Assembly (NCBI GenBank): GCA_963828705.1 | Contig: CAWHGA010000054.1 | Span: forward strand, 74,358-138,357 | From: CAWDJT01 sp963828705 | GTDB lineage: Bacteria; Desulfobacterota; Syntrophobacteria; Syntrophobacterales; Syntrophobacteraceae | Length of the DNA: 64,000 bases | Direction: 5' to 3' | Shown here: positions 17,042 to 27,437 of the stretch, one piece after another | Position numbering within the stretch: the stretch's first letter is position 1 | Layout of the letters: each line of letters begins with the position of its first letter | The notes under the pieces: model-generated | Told to the model about the DNA's origin: nothing | Database searches by the model: none | The model's input: the letters and a program-made list of their open reading frames with translations, nothing else | Position numbers and translations under genes: made by a program

Positions 17042-18345
17042 ATGGCACAACCACTCGACAAAGTCCCTGGAAAAGCTTGGGTAGTAGTATTTGCCGGTAC
17101 GGCCGTTAATCTTTGTCTGGGCATCCTGTATGCCTGGAGTGTGTGGAGCAAGGCCCTCATCAACGTGGAAAAAGCTGGTCAAACGATGACCGGACCCCTT
17201 GAATGCAGGGTGGACCTATCTGACCAACGCTGATGCGGCGACGCCCTTTTCACTGTGCGTAATCATCTTTGCGCTGCTGATGATTCCCGGCGGCCGCATT
17301 CAAGACAAGTTCGGCCCCAAGGTTGGCGCCATCACCGGTGGTCTTTTCCTGGCTGTCGGCTGCATCATTGCCGGTATGATGAAGAGCTATACCGGCTTGA
17401 TCATTGGTTTTGGTGTCTTCGGTGGCATCGGTATGGGCATCGGCTATGCGGCCCCCACCCCGGCGGCCCTTAAGTGGTTCGGACCCCACAAACGCGGCTT
17501 GATTGCCGGTCTGGTGGTCGGTGGCTACGGTGGTGCGGCGCTCTACGTCAGCCCCTTGGGTGCTTATCTCCTCAAGAGTGGCGGTATCTCCTACAGCTTT
17601 ATCGGTTTTGGGAATTCTCTTTGCGGCAGTGACCATCATTGCAGGATCCTTGCTGTCATGGCCGGAACCGGGTTACGTTCCGCCGGCGGCCCCGGTCAAG
17701 CCGGGCGCAGCCGCGGCACCCGTCGTGACCAAGGTGGATTGGGTTGCCGCCGATATGATGAAGACCTGGCAGTTCTTTGCCCTGGTAATCATGTTCATCG
17801 GCACCACACAGTCGGGCTTGATGATCATTTCCATCGCCGCCCCGCTTCTGGCTGGTGCCGCCAAGGGCGTACCGTTTTTTACGGAAAATGCCTGGCTCCT
17901 GGCTTCCTTTGGCGGGTTGATCAACGCCCTGGGCCGTGTCGGCACCGGCATGTACTCCGACAAGATCGGCCGGTCCAATGCGTATAACCTGAACTGCATC
18001 GTGTCGGCTCTCTGCCTGTTCCTGATGCCCACCATCGTGGGTTCCAAGAGCCTGTTCTTCCTGTTCCTGGCGGTGGGTATTGCCTACTGGCAGTACGGTG
18101 GCGGACTGGCGCTGATGCCGAGCTTCACGGCCGACTTTTTCGGTCCCAAGAACCTGGGCTTCAACTACGGCCTGGTGTTCATCGGTTGGGGTCTCGGTTT
18201 CTTCATGGCCCGCCTCGCCGGTACCATCAAAGACAAATTCGGGACCTACGACTATGCGATGTATATGTCGGCAATCGTGTTGATCATCGCCGTGGTTCTG
18301 TGTGCCGTCACCAAACGGCCGCAATCGCTGGGAGAAAAGGCCTGA
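17042..18345 (+). CDS. Oxalate/formate antiporter family (OFA) MFS transporter (frameshifted)
   Basis: An integral membrane carrier with about 12 helices. The start MAQPLDKVPGKAWVV is followed by a first helix containing NLCLGILYAWSVW, typical of the OFA group of the major facilitator superfamily. GRIQDKFGPK is the loop 2-3 signature, and GYGGAALYVSPLG lies later. These proteins move small carboxylates such as formate, oxalate or lactate; in a syntrophic or sulfate-reducing host, formate or another monocarboxylate is plausible. Two breaks are both in homopolymers: CCCC 17195-17198 and GGG 17610-17612. Removing one base at each restores one frame. AAGGAGTG precedes ATG 17042. A good terminator follows. 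Confidence 0.88.
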
Positions 18346-18434
18346 GCCATTGAATGCTGATGGTTGAAGTCGCCGGCAGGTGAAGAGCGGAAACCTCGCC
18401 TGCCGGCGTGAGCTTCCCCAGACGGTGTGTTCTC

Positions 18435-18466
18435 GAAGGCAGGAGGATTCTCATCTTCCTGCCTTC
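18435..18466 (+). terminator. Rho-independent terminator after the OFA transporter
   Basis: GAAGGCAGGA (18435-18444) pairs perfectly with TCCTGCCTTC (18457-18466) around a 12-base loop and is followed by TTCATTCT. It separates the transporter from the next gene. Confidence 0.7.
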
Positions 18467-18498
18467 TTCATTCTGATAAGGACAATGTGTTTGTGACA

Positions 18499-19152
18499 AT
18501 GCCTATGCAAACTGCTTTCGATATCCCCTTCCTGCTGATTCCCGGACAGTTGGCGGTGGACAGTGTGGTGTCTTTCGTCGTCTCAGCCCTGGTCGCCATC
18601 ACCGTCAATGCGGAAGCACAGGCTTTCGCCGCCACGCTTTTCGGCGACACCCGAACGGGAAGTACAGACCGTCTTCATTTCAACGCTTTTCTACACATCG
18701 ATATCCTTGGCGGTCTTTGTTTTCTTCTCGGCGGCTTCGGGTGGCCTCGCCGGATCGCGGTGGACGACGGCAAGTTTCAGCACCCCCGCTTGTATCTGGT
18801 CTTGACCCGACTTGCCGGCCCCCTGGGGAACTTCCTCATGGCCAACATCGCCAGCAGCATCGCTTGGCTTTTCGGTGTCATGAACACGGATCCACGGGTT
18901 TTTCATATGCTCATGGGAGTCAATTTGACGGTGGCGGTCGCTAACCTGATACCCATTCCCCCTCTGGCTGCAGGGAATGTTCTGGCAGCGCTGTTCCTTC
19001 CCGGAGGCACCAGTTTGCAGCCGAGTCTTCAGCGCATCGGTCCATTTGTGATACTGGGTTTGGTTGCCATCGATCGGCTGGCCGGATGGAATCTATTAAG
19101 CTCAGCACTGGCCCCTCTGGTCCAATCCCTGGCGGAGATGATTAAGATCTGA
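18499..19152 (+). CDS. Catalytically dead site-2-protease (peptidase M50)-like membrane protein
   Basis: A 217-residue protein with about five to six membrane segments, arranged like the short rhomboid-sized M50 proteases. At the position of the zinc motif HExxH it reads NAEAQAFAATLFGDT; the family has HEFAHAWVAxxLGD there. At the second metal site, NLIPIPPLAAGNVL replaces NLIPIPPLDGG. Both histidines and the aspartate are thus lost while the surrounding helices (LAGPLGNFLMAN) are conserved. It is likely a non-proteolytic pseudoenzyme, perhaps a chaperone or inhibitor of a true S2P. The start is uncertain: ATG 18499 or 18505, or GTG 18493, which has better spacing from AAGGA at 18478. Confidence 0.8.
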   Translation: MPMQTAFDIPFLLIPGQLAVDSVVSFVVSALVAITVNAEAQAFAATLFGDTRTGSTDRLHFNAFLHIDILGGLCFLLGGFGWPRRIAVDDGKFQHPRLYLVLTRLAGPLGNFLMANIASSIAWLFGVMNTDPRVFHMLMGVNLTVAVANLIPIPPLAAGNVLAALFLPGGTSLQPSLQRIGPFVILGLVAIDRLAGWNLLSSALAPLVQSLAEMIKI

Positions 19153-19246
19153 CCCGACCCTTGACTCAGCGGTCTTGAATAGTAGACCCCTAGGCTCAAT
19201 GCTGTTCACTGGCCTTCATTCCAGGTACCGATTCGGCGCGTATGCC

Positions 19247-20610
<1,364 letters not shown>

Positions 20611-20634
20611 ATACGACCCAGCCTCCGCATGGTT

Positions 20635-21208
20635 TCAGGTGCGCTTCTCTCGTGCCCAACGTTGATCGAAATAGGTGGCGATATCACAGATCATGATGAG
20701 AATATCCATGTTCTCACCCTGACTGTTCTTGACCAACCCTTCAATCACCGCCTTGCACACGTAGCCGGCATTGCGAAAGGCCTCGATAGCACCGCGGGAA
20801 TCCAGGGGAACCTCCGCCCACAGCTTCTCCAACCCCAGTTCCCCAGCCAATTCCACCAGTTCATTCAGCATCAGCGTCGCCAGGCCGAGGCGTCTGATAG
20901 GCGGGGGCCACCACAATGCGCACCCGCCCGATGTGACGCTTCCACCCATGCCGGACGCGATGCAAGGTCACGTCGGCGACGACATCATCACCAACGAAAG
21001 CCAACAGCGGCAACACGCGATCGTAATTGAGGCGCCCGACCCATTCGTGAATGATTCGCTTTTCTTTCACATTGTGTCGGATAAAAATAAGCAGATCATC
21101 CGGAAGGTCTTTGAAGAACCTGAACAGGGCCTCTTCATCGTTCGCCACCATAGGACGCAAGGTAACCACCGTACCGTCCTTCAGCTTACCAGTCTTCGTC
21201 CCAAACAT
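20635..21208 (-). CDS. GNAT family N-acetyltransferase (frameshifted)
   Basis: A protein of about 190 residues of the GCN5-related acetyltransferase fold, which moves acetyl from acetyl-CoA to an amine. ATG 21208 has GGAGGAG eight bases upstream. The first frame gives VVTLRPMVANDEEALFRFFK and RVRIVVAP. The second resumes at PIRRLGLATLMLNELVELA, the helix carrying the acetyl-CoA pyrophosphate-binding R/QxxGxG/A region, and NAGYVCKAVIEG near the end. The break lies in the GGGGG run at 20903-20907 (plus strand); one base fewer joins them. The substrate is unknown. Convergent with the kinase gene, 24 bases apart. Confidence 0.82.
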
Positions 21209-21225
21209 GGGTGATCTCCTCCCCG

Positions 21226-21978
21226 CTAAATGCCATCCTGTAAACGGGTGGCCAGGTAGTCCGGCAACCTGGCCTGACGAATTTTTTGTTGTGCTTTGCC
21301 AACATCATAGGGCACGGTTCTGAAGGAGACGTGTTCGCTGGTGGAATCGAAGATGAGGTAATGGGCACGATTGTCATGTTGACGCGGCTGTCCAACACTT
21401 CCAGGGTTGATCAGGTACATGCATTCAGGATCAAGGCTCAACGCATCACGGGCAGGGGCAGGGAGCAGTCACTTTACCGCGGGCATCACGAACCCAGAGT
21501 CTTCTGCACATGGGTGTGCCCGAAAAAGCAGATACGAATACCATCGAAGCGTTTGCGGAGCAGATTGAAGATGCGCTTGGCTTGAAACAGGGTAAAAATA
21601 TAGGTATCCACGCTCTCCGGTGTGCCGTGGCAGATCACATATCGATCGAGCAGAACCTGAACCCTTGGGAGTGTTCGCAAATAGCTCAGATCTTGTGCGG
21701 CAAGTTGCGTCTGAGCATACTTTATGGCTTGATAGGCAAGCACGTTGAAGCCCTCGGCAGCAGCGCGGCTCCAGAATGGCCAGATCGTGATTGCCAAGAA
21801 CCGAGATGACCCCGCGCTGCTGAGCCAATCGCAGGCATTCGCGAGGGTTGGCGTTGTACCCGACAAGGTCGCCCAAGTGGATGACCTGGCCCACATCTTC
21901 TGCAGACAAGGCATGGAGCACTGCTTCAAAGGCTTCCTGATTGCCATGGACATCAGAAAGAACGGCAATCCGTCCCAT
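21226..21978 (-). CDS. Calcineurin-like metallophosphoesterase (YfcE/MJ0936 type, frameshifted)
   Basis: A cytosolic phosphodiesterase of about 250 residues with all metal motifs in order: SDVHGN, GDLVGYN, LGNHD, ICHGTPES, FGHTH, then NPGSVGQPR. These are spread over three frames, with breaks near 21757-21775 and twice within 21440-21490. The motif order and spacing show one gene. It follows the acetyltransferase on the same strand in the opposite order of transcription (upstream of it), with 17 bases between, so both are probably one transcript. Substrate unknown; relatives act on 2',3'-cyclic nucleotides or bis-nitrophenyl model substrates. Confidence 0.83.
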
Positions 21979-22258
21979 TTTGGCTCACATAGCTCCCAAT
22001 AAAGCTATCTCTGTACAACGGTCCCCCCAAACCGATTGGAGGAGCCTTCCAAACCCTCAAGGTTCTATACATCCTTGCCCTGCCCTGCAATCAGTGGGAA
22101 GGGGGAAAACAGGGGTTCCCTCCGAAAGCGGAGCGGAGCGGTTCCATCAGCATCACCGGAGCCCGAATCCTTTCCTGAGGATGGAGACGCAGGGATGGAT
22201 CGGCGACTATCGCCAGCCCCCTTCCATCTCAACACGTCGCCCACTGCTCACAGACCGA

Positions 22259-22666
22259 TCAAAGGAACTCCGCGATCCAGCCATTCCTGCGTTTGATGGC
22301 CAGAATAAGTCGCTCTTGATGACGGATCCGCTGGATGGCCCGGACCACCAAATAGCAGCCAAGCAGCACCAACGCGCCACAAATCAGCAGCAGTGGCAAC
22401 AACAAGGGCATCACCTGGGTGACGTCATAATAGCGTGACGTGGCGATGAGGATACTCAGCACAGAAAGAGGCAGGGTAAAAACTGCGATGCCGGTCCGCA
22501 TCGCTGCCAATGAAGTGCGCTTTTCAGCCAGCAGTAACTGCACTTCGTTGATCACCATCCCCTCGATCCTCGACGGCGAATCCAGAAGATCCTGATCGTT
22601 CCCAGCCATGACAGCTTGTTTATCAAAGCTATCGGGTGAAGGGTTCCCTCGGCCGGACATGCTCAC
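22259..22666 (-). CDS. DUF202 family membrane protein
   Basis: A 135-residue protein with the DUF202 signature LLLAEKRTSLAAMRTGIAVF (about 44-63). Two hydrophobic helices (about 64-80 and 90-112) and a basic, amphipathic C-terminus follow. YidH-like proteins of this family are small inner-membrane proteins of unknown function. GTG 22666 or ATG 22660 follows GGGGAGAG; ATG 22609 is a third option. It stands alone between the phosphoesterase and the cold shock gene. Confidence 0.85.
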   Translation of the reverse strand: MSMSGRGNPSPDSFDKQAVMAGNDQDLLDSPSRIEGMVINEVQLLLAEKRTSLAAMRTGIAVFTLPLSVLSILIATSRYYDVTQVMPLLLPLLLICGALVLLGCYLVVRAIQRIRHQERLILAIKRRNGWIAEFL

Positions 22667-22752
22667 GTCTCTCCCCGCAATTAGACCCTTTGAGCACCAC
22701 TCATTGGGTCACCTTGATGCTCTCATAAGCAAACCCGCTGTAGACTCGCAAC

Positions 22753-22782
22753 AAAAAAGCCGGGAGAGTTCGCCCCCGGCTT
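22753..22782 (-). terminator. Rho-independent terminator of the cold shock gene
   Basis: On the minus strand AAGCCGGG and CCCGGCTT pair around GGCGAACTCT and run into TTTTTT (AAAAAA at 22753-22758 on the plus strand). It lies 39 bases after the cold shock protein stop. Confidence 0.85.
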
Positions 22783-22820
22783 CGCATTGGTACCCTAAAA
22801 GGTCAGGTTCCAGTAACACC

Positions 22821-23021
22821 TCATATGGGTTTGACTTTTACCGCCTGGGGCCCTTTCGCACCATTCTCAACATCAAAGCTTACTCGTTCCCCTTCACTGA
22901 GGGACTTGAAGCCAGACTTCTCAATAGCTGAGAAATGCACGAAAACATCCGGGCCGTTAGCCGTTTCAATAAAGCCATACCCCTTCTTGTCATTGAACCA
23001 TTTGACTCGACCTTCCGCCAT
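22821..23021 (-). CDS. cspA: Cold shock protein
   Basis: A 66-residue single-stranded nucleic-acid-binding protein of the CspA family. It has RNP1 KGYGFIE (about 13-19), RNP2 VFVHFSAI (about 26-33), a GERVSFDVENGAKGPQA loop and the usual length. AAGGAAG precedes ATG 23021 by about seven bases. It is monocistronic, with its own terminator. The upstream 475 bases would include a leader; no cold box was identified. Confidence 0.97.
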   Translation of the reverse strand: MAEGRVKWFNDKKGYGFIETANGPDVFVHFSAIEKSGFKSLSEGERVSFDVENGAKGPQAVKVKPI

Positions 23022-23496
23022 AACTTACTTCCTTCTTTCTTTTTGTGTTTTGCTGTTCTGTTTCTATGTTACTGGACTACCTGGCACGCTACTCGGAGTC
23101 ACTGCGGAGGCGCTTCCTAATGGCGAAAGACCGATCTTCCCGTATAACTCAGAATACCGAACCGTCCCCTTACATTGAACGAGGATAAACAATAAATCCG
23201 AAAAATGCAAGTGCAAAACTCGATTCTGCCGTGCTCTGGCGCTCGAATCTGAAGAATGATTCATTCTATGACGAGTTGTGGTATATGGGAGCCACCATCG
23301 GACGCAGACCTTGCAGTGATTTCTGCGCCCATCAAACGTGAACCTGCCGTCATCTTGAAACTGCCGTTGAGCGTGAATTCTCACCAGCGCCAAAGGCTTC
23401 GGGCCGTCATTTCCGCGCAGGCGTGAATCCAGCTCAGCCCCGGCGGAGAACCTTTCCGGCTGGCGACGAGCCATTCCACCTTCCAGGAGGTCAACT
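23022..23496. other. Divergent region between cspA and the DUF166 gene
   Basis: 475 bases, with no supported gene. A long minus-strand open frame here (to 23720) is a shadow with no ribosome-binding site or family features. It includes a REP-like repeat at 23404-23432 and the strong AGGAGG ribosome-binding site of the DUF166 gene at its right end. Confidence 0.5.
23404..23432. repeat. REP-like dispersed palindromic repeat, copy 2
   Basis: CCGTCATTTCCGCGCAGGCG-TGAATCCAG, a single arm-pair of the dispersed palindromic family described for 27250, 44837 and 60218. Confidence 0.5.
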
Positions 23497-24189
23497 ATGG
23501 GTGATGTTGGGGCGCAAGCCCAGGCTCCACTAACCGATGCCGGCATCTGTCGGCGGTCCATGGCCGCCCAGACAATCCTGGTGTTCCAACAAAGCGGCAG
23601 CGCACTCAGCAAGGTCGAAGGCATCCGCAGGTTCGGCGGGGATGGAATCGTTCTCACCATTGTCTCCATCGACGAGGCCCTGCCAGCCATCCTGGACGAC
23701 GCCAGCGAGTACTTCCCCAACGAGTTGTCGGCAGCACTAGTCCTGGACTACCTGAAACACCCGGATCTCTCCGACGAACTGGCCCGGTTGTGCTCCATTC
23801 GTAGAATTCCGCTCGTTGCTTCAGGAAAGAAGACACAATACCCTGGAGTGTTCTCACCTCCTACCTGATGTGGGCTTCCCAGGCAGGTTGGCCTGGGGTT
23901 CTACGGGGAGCATTTCGGTGCCCCGGAATTCTTCGTCCAGGTAGCGGAGGGGCGCATCATCCACCTTGGGGTGCGCCGCGGCGCTCCCTGCGGGGCCACC
24001 TGGGATGCTGCGGCCCGATTACAAGGGTTGCCCGTCGACGAAGCGTCGATACGCATCGGTCTGGAAACCCAGTATTTCTGCACGGCCAATCCGGCCGGCT
24101 GGGACCCAATGTATGGCAAAAGTCCGGTGCATTTTGCCGGTGATATCCACAAGGCCGCTCTGCGGCGAGCTTTAGGTGAAAACACGTGA
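23497..24189 (+). CDS. DUF166 family protein, probable selenoprotein (in-frame UGA, Sec124)
   Basis: A 230-residue protein of the DUF166 family when UGA codon 124 (23866-23868) is read as selenocysteine. The frame is the same before and after the TGA, unlike the frameshifted genes nearby. Upstream are LVLDYLKHPDLSDELARLC and FSPPT, then UGA-Cys-GLPRQ, YGEHFGAPEFF, RRGAPCGATWDAA (about 160-172), QYFC (192-195) and SPVHFAGDIH (209-218). As I recall the family, the position is held by the first cysteine of a conserved Cys-Cys pair after P-P/R-T. A SECIS-like hairpin starts ten bases after the UGA. ATG 23497 follows AGGAGG closely; ATG 23560 is an alternative. The function of DUF166 is unknown; a redox or metal centre is implied by the cysteines. 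Confidence 0.8.
23866..23897 (+). promoter_or_regulatory. UGA codon with bacterial SECIS-like hairpin
   Basis: After UGA (23866-23868) comes a nine-base spacer, then CCCAGGC (23878-23884), the loop AGGTTG (23885-23890) and GCCTGGG (23891-23897): seven perfect pairs plus a possible U-G pair below. The loop GGU begins 18 bases downstream of the UGA. In E. coli fdhF the equivalent GGU of the SelB-binding loop (AGGUCU) lies at about the same distance. Loop sequence, stem strength and spacing thus all fit a functional bacterial SECIS. Confidence 0.8.
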
Positions 24190-24351
24190 GGCGAAAGAGT
24201 GCGGGGGCGCTAGGGGATTTATGCCACGGTCTTTCCCTTCGAACGCCCTGATCCCATCAGCGCACTTCCTACCTCAGGGGTTGATGATCCTAAACATCAC
24301 CGGGTCAATGTTGAAATGTGAGGAATCAATGCGCGTCCCGGAGGGGATACC

Positions 24352-25359
24352 ATGCCGGTCGTGACTCCTTCCAGATACCAGCCTCCCTGGTTTCTTCGCA
24401 ACGGCCATGTGCAGTCCATCGTGCCGACACTGTTCCGCCGCGCTGGCGACGTGGACTACCAACGGCAGCGGATCGCAACCCCCGACGATGACTTCCTCGA
24501 CCTGGATTACTCTCGGGTCGGGGCAACCCGCGTGGCGGTTGTGAGTCACGGGTTGGAAGGCGGTTCGAAACGACCCTATGTACTGGGGATGGTTCGCGCC
24601 CTTAACCGTTGTGGCTGGGATGCCATAGCCTGGAACTTCCGTGGCTGCAGTGGTGAACCTAATCGTCAGCTGCGTTTCTACCACAGTGGTGATACCCCGG
24701 ACCTCCACACTGTGATCACGCATACCCTGGCTTCCTGTCAGTATTCACAAATGGCCCTCATCGGCTTCAGTCTGGGGGGCAATATCACGCTCAAGTATTT
24801 GGGGGAAAGGGGGGCCACAATAGCACCCCAAATCATTGCCGCCGCAGCTTTTTCCGTCCCCTGCGACTTAGCGTCTGCAGCCCAGGCCATGGGCCGGGCG
24901 ACCAACACGCTCTATATGAAGCGGTTCCTGCGGATGTTACACGGAAAAATCCGCTTAAAAATGACACGTTTCCCGGGAGCTATTGACGACCATGGTTACC
25001 GCGCCATTCGCACCTTCCAGCAATTCGACCAACGTTACACGGCGCCGCTGAATGGTTTTCAGAGCGCTGAGGACTACTGGCAGAAGGCCAGCTGCCTGCC
25101 GTTTCTCGCCGGGATCGCCATTCCTGCGCTATTGGTCAACGCGGCCGACGATCCCTTCCTGGCCCCCGCTTGCTTCCCTATCGAGATTGCCCGCAACCAT
25201 CGGCATTTGTTTCTTGAAATCCCACCATCCGGTGGTCACGTGGGCTTCATGGGTTGCTCGCAGAATGGCGAATACTGGTCGGAAACAAGAACGGTGGAAT
25301 TCCTGGCCACCGCGGACATCTGTACTCAGACCATTTCGGGGGGAAAGGCGACAACCTGA
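24352..25359 (+). CDS. Alpha/beta hydrolase of the YheT/COG0429 family
   Basis: A 335-residue serine hydrolase. It opens YQPPWFLRNGHVQSIVPTLF, the family's N-terminal hallmark. SHGLEGGSKRPY forms the oxyanion region, WNFRGCSGEPN follows, GFSLGGN at about 143-149 holds the nucleophilic serine, NAADDPF the acid and GGHVGF the histidine. All triad positions are present. YheT-like proteins are esterases of uncertain natural substrate. GGAGGGG precedes ATG 24352. Its 3' end overlaps the convergent epmA gene by 34 bases. Confidence 0.93.
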   Translation: MPVVTPSRYQPPWFLRNGHVQSIVPTLFRRAGDVDYQRQRIATPDDDFLDLDYSRVGATRVAVVSHGLEGGSKRPYVLGMVRALNRCGWDAIAWNFRGCSGEPNRQLRFYHSGDTPDLHTVITHTLASCQYSQMALIGFSLGGNITLKYLGERGATIAPQIIAAAAFSVPCDLASAAQAMGRATNTLYMKRFLRMLHGKIRLKMTRFPGAIDDHGYRAIRTFQQFDQRYTAPLNGFQSAEDYWQKASCLPFLAGIAIPALLVNAADDPFLAPACFPIEIARNHRHLFLEIPPSGGHVGFMGCSQNGEYWSETRTVEFLATADICTQTISGGKATT

Positions 25360-26252
25360 TCCAGGTCGGTGGCATCGCCGAGGATGAGAACCAGCCGGTC
25401 GACGCCCAAGGCGATGCCAGCGCAGGGCTGGAGGTGATCGAGGCTCCGCAGGAACGCTTCCGCTTCTGGATAAACCGTCCGTCCCGCCTGCCGTCTCGCT
25501 TCGCTCGTGGCCCGGAACCGTTCCCGCTGCTCCACGGCATCAGTCAATTCGCTGAAGCCATTAGCCAGTTCAATCCCAGCCCAGTAGAGTTCAAAACGTT
25601 CGGCAACGCTCGAATCATCCGCCTTGAGCCGCGCCAGGGCTCCCTGGACGGCAGGGTAGTCGACCAACAGAGCAGGGGTTGGGGCACCTAGGTTGGGTTC
25701 GACCTTTTCCACCAAGTCCAGATCGAAGCGGTCGGCGTCCGGCTCCGCCCCAAGTTCCCAACCCGCGAAGCGCCGAAACGCCTCGCATACCGTCAGCCTT
25801 GGCCAATTCCCTTCTATTTCCAGCCACCTGCCCTGGCTGCGGAAGCCGCCGCTTCTGCCGAGCCGCCGACAGATGGCCTGCAGCAACTCACGGCAGTCGG
25901 CCTGCAACGAATTGTAATCGGCCCCCAGGCGGTACCATTCGAGCAGGGTAAATTCCGGATGGTGAATCCGCCCCCGCTCTCCCACGCGAAATGTCTGAGC
26001 CAGCTGGAAAATCTTGTCGTAGCCGGCAGCCAACAAACGCTTCATGTAGAGTTCCGGACTGGTGGACAGGAACCAGCCTGAACAAGCAACGGCATCGATG
26101 TGCAATTCGGGAGCCGGCGCCGGGGTTCGCACTGGCGTTTGAACTTCAAGGAAACCGGCATTCAGGAAGAAGTCACGGATAGCCTGGACAACCTGGTAGC
26201 GAAGCTGAAGATAGGGGAGTTTGGCTGCCAGGACGGATTGTTCGGTCAGCAT
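25326..26252 (-). CDS. epmA: Elongation factor P lysine-lysyltransferase (GenX/PoxA)
   Basis: A 308-residue class II aminoacyl-tRNA-synthetase paralogue that attaches (R)-beta-lysine to a lysine of EF-P. Seen are the dimer-interface motif 1 region (FLEVQTPVRTPAPAPE), motif 2 (FRVGERGRIHHPEFTLLEWY) and motif 3 (GIALGVDRLVLI). There is no anticodon-binding domain, as expected of GenX against LysRS. ATG 26252 starts 22 bases after the efp stop; the two form an efp-epmA operon. The adjacent target supports the call. No lysine 2,3-aminomutase (epmB) gene is in the window. Confidence 0.93.
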   Translation of the reverse strand: MLTEQSVLAAKLPYLQLRYQVVQAIRDFFLNAGFLEVQTPVRTPAPAPELHIDAVACSGWFLSTSPELYMKRLLAAGYDKIFQLAQTFRVGERGRIHHPEFTLLEWYRLGADYNSLQADCRELLQAICRRLGRSGGFRSQGRWLEIEGNWPRLTVCEAFRRFAGWELGAEPDADRFDLDLVEKVEPNLGAPTPALLVDYPAVQGALARLKADDSSVAERFELYWAGIELANGFSELTDAVEQRERFRATSEARRQAGRTVYPEAEAFLRSLDHLQPCAGIALGVDRLVLILGDATDLDQVVAFPPEMV

Positions 26253-26274
26253 GATAATTCGGACCCCGGCGGCT

Positions 26275-26844
26275 CTACTTGACCCGTTCGACGTATGTGC
26301 TGCTGCGGGTGTCCAACCGTAGGACCTCACCTTCTTCAATGAATAAGGGCACTTGCAGCACCAGACCGGTCTCCATGGTGACCAGTTTAGTGGCCCCCGA
26401 GGCGGTGTCGCCTTTGATCCCCGGGTCGGCCTTGATAACCTTGAGTTGCACGAAGTTAGGCAAGGTAAGCCCAATCGGCCGTCCCTGGAAAAACAGCATG
26501 TCCACTCTAAGGTTTTCGGTCATGCAATTGACCGCGTCCCCCACCTGTTCCTCGGGGAGATAGACCTGTTCATAACTGCTGGTGTTCATGAAGCAGTATT
26601 GTTTCCCTTCGCGGTAAAGGTATTCCATTTCTTGTTCCTGGAGGTCCGCTTCGTTGAATTTGTCACCAGATCGATAGGTACGGTCGAATTGCGACCCATT
26701 GATCATATTGCGCAATCGGCAGCGGTAGAGTGCCTGCCCCTTACCGGGCTTGGTGAAGGAAAAATCTACAATGACATAAGGATCTCCGTCGATTTCCAAT
26801 TTCAAACCTTTACGCAAATCCCCTGCCGAAATCACTGATCCCAT
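26275..26844 (-). CDS. efp: Translation elongation factor P
   Basis: A 189-residue, three-domain tRNA-shaped factor that relieves ribosome stalling at polyproline. Domain I has the modification loop TKPGKGQA (about 30-37), where the lysine is the probable target of EpmA. The signature KVIKADPGIKGDTASGATK lies near 135-153. Length is usual. AAAGGATG precedes ATG 26844. It is transcribed with epmA, and beta-lysylation is therefore the predicted modification. Confidence 0.97.
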   Translation of the reverse strand: MGSVISAGDLRKGLKLEIDGDPYVIVDFSFTKPGKGQALYRCRLRNMINGSQFDRTYRSGDKFNEADLQEQEMEYLYREGKQYCFMNTSSYEQVYLPEEQVGDAVNCMTENLRVDMLFFQGRPIGLTLPNFVQLKVIKADPGIKGDTASGATKLVTMETGLVLQVPLFIEEGEVLRLDTRSSTYVERVK

Positions 26845-27437
26845 GCTACATCCTTTCCATTTACCTACTGACGATCCTCGGTGGCAACAATACAGTCACT
26901 GACAAAAGGGGCAGATGACAGCCGACCTCCGGCATACTGCCCGGTGCCAACGCATCAGCCAAGGTCAAAATGCCCAAAACCGGCCAGCCGGGAGCTTGAT
27001 GAAAGATCATTTCCCGCGTCTTATCCTCGAAGGTCAGATCTTACCCTGCATAATAGAGGGGTTTTCCAGCATGGGTCAAGCCGGTTTGCCAACTAAGCCT
27101 ACAACAAAATGGGACCACACGATCCGGGAGACAACAGGAAAGTCCTAGACGGAGTTCCAGCCAGGAGAACGGAAGCATTCTCCGCCACCAATACGTGTGG
27201 CAATGTCATGTGTGATAGTCTAGTGAAAAGGCGGGAAATACCATTTCTTGTCATTCCGGCGGAAGCTGGAATTCAAGAATTTTGATTACTCACGGTTCAT
27301 CTCAACTCCGGCTCTCGCCGGGGTGACGACTTTTTGCCAACACATCATGTGCGCGAGGCGGAGAAAGGGGCCGCTGGTATCCAGAGTGGTCCATTCGGCG
27401 CGCGGCAGAACCGACATCTGGTTTTGAGAAGGGAATT
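26845..27437. other. Intergenic region with REP pair
   Basis: About 590 bases between mreB (whose 3' end faces it) and efp. The only structure seen is the REP-like pair at 27250-27330. Short open frames have no ribosome-binding sites. Confidence 0.45.
27250..27330. repeat. REP-like palindromic pair, copy 3
   Basis: GTCATTCCGGCGGAAGCTGG-AATTCAAG (27250-27277) and CTCAACTCCGGCTCTCGCCGGGGTGAC (27301-27327) are two inverted units facing each other, each able to form a GC-rich hairpin. It lies downstream of mreB and may also act as its transcript end. Confidence 0.7.

Noticed and set aside
23064..23720. 218-codon minus-strand frame between cspA and DUF166
   Set aside because: Overlaps the start of the DUF166 gene and a REP repeat; composition is not protein-like and no ribosome-binding site is seen.
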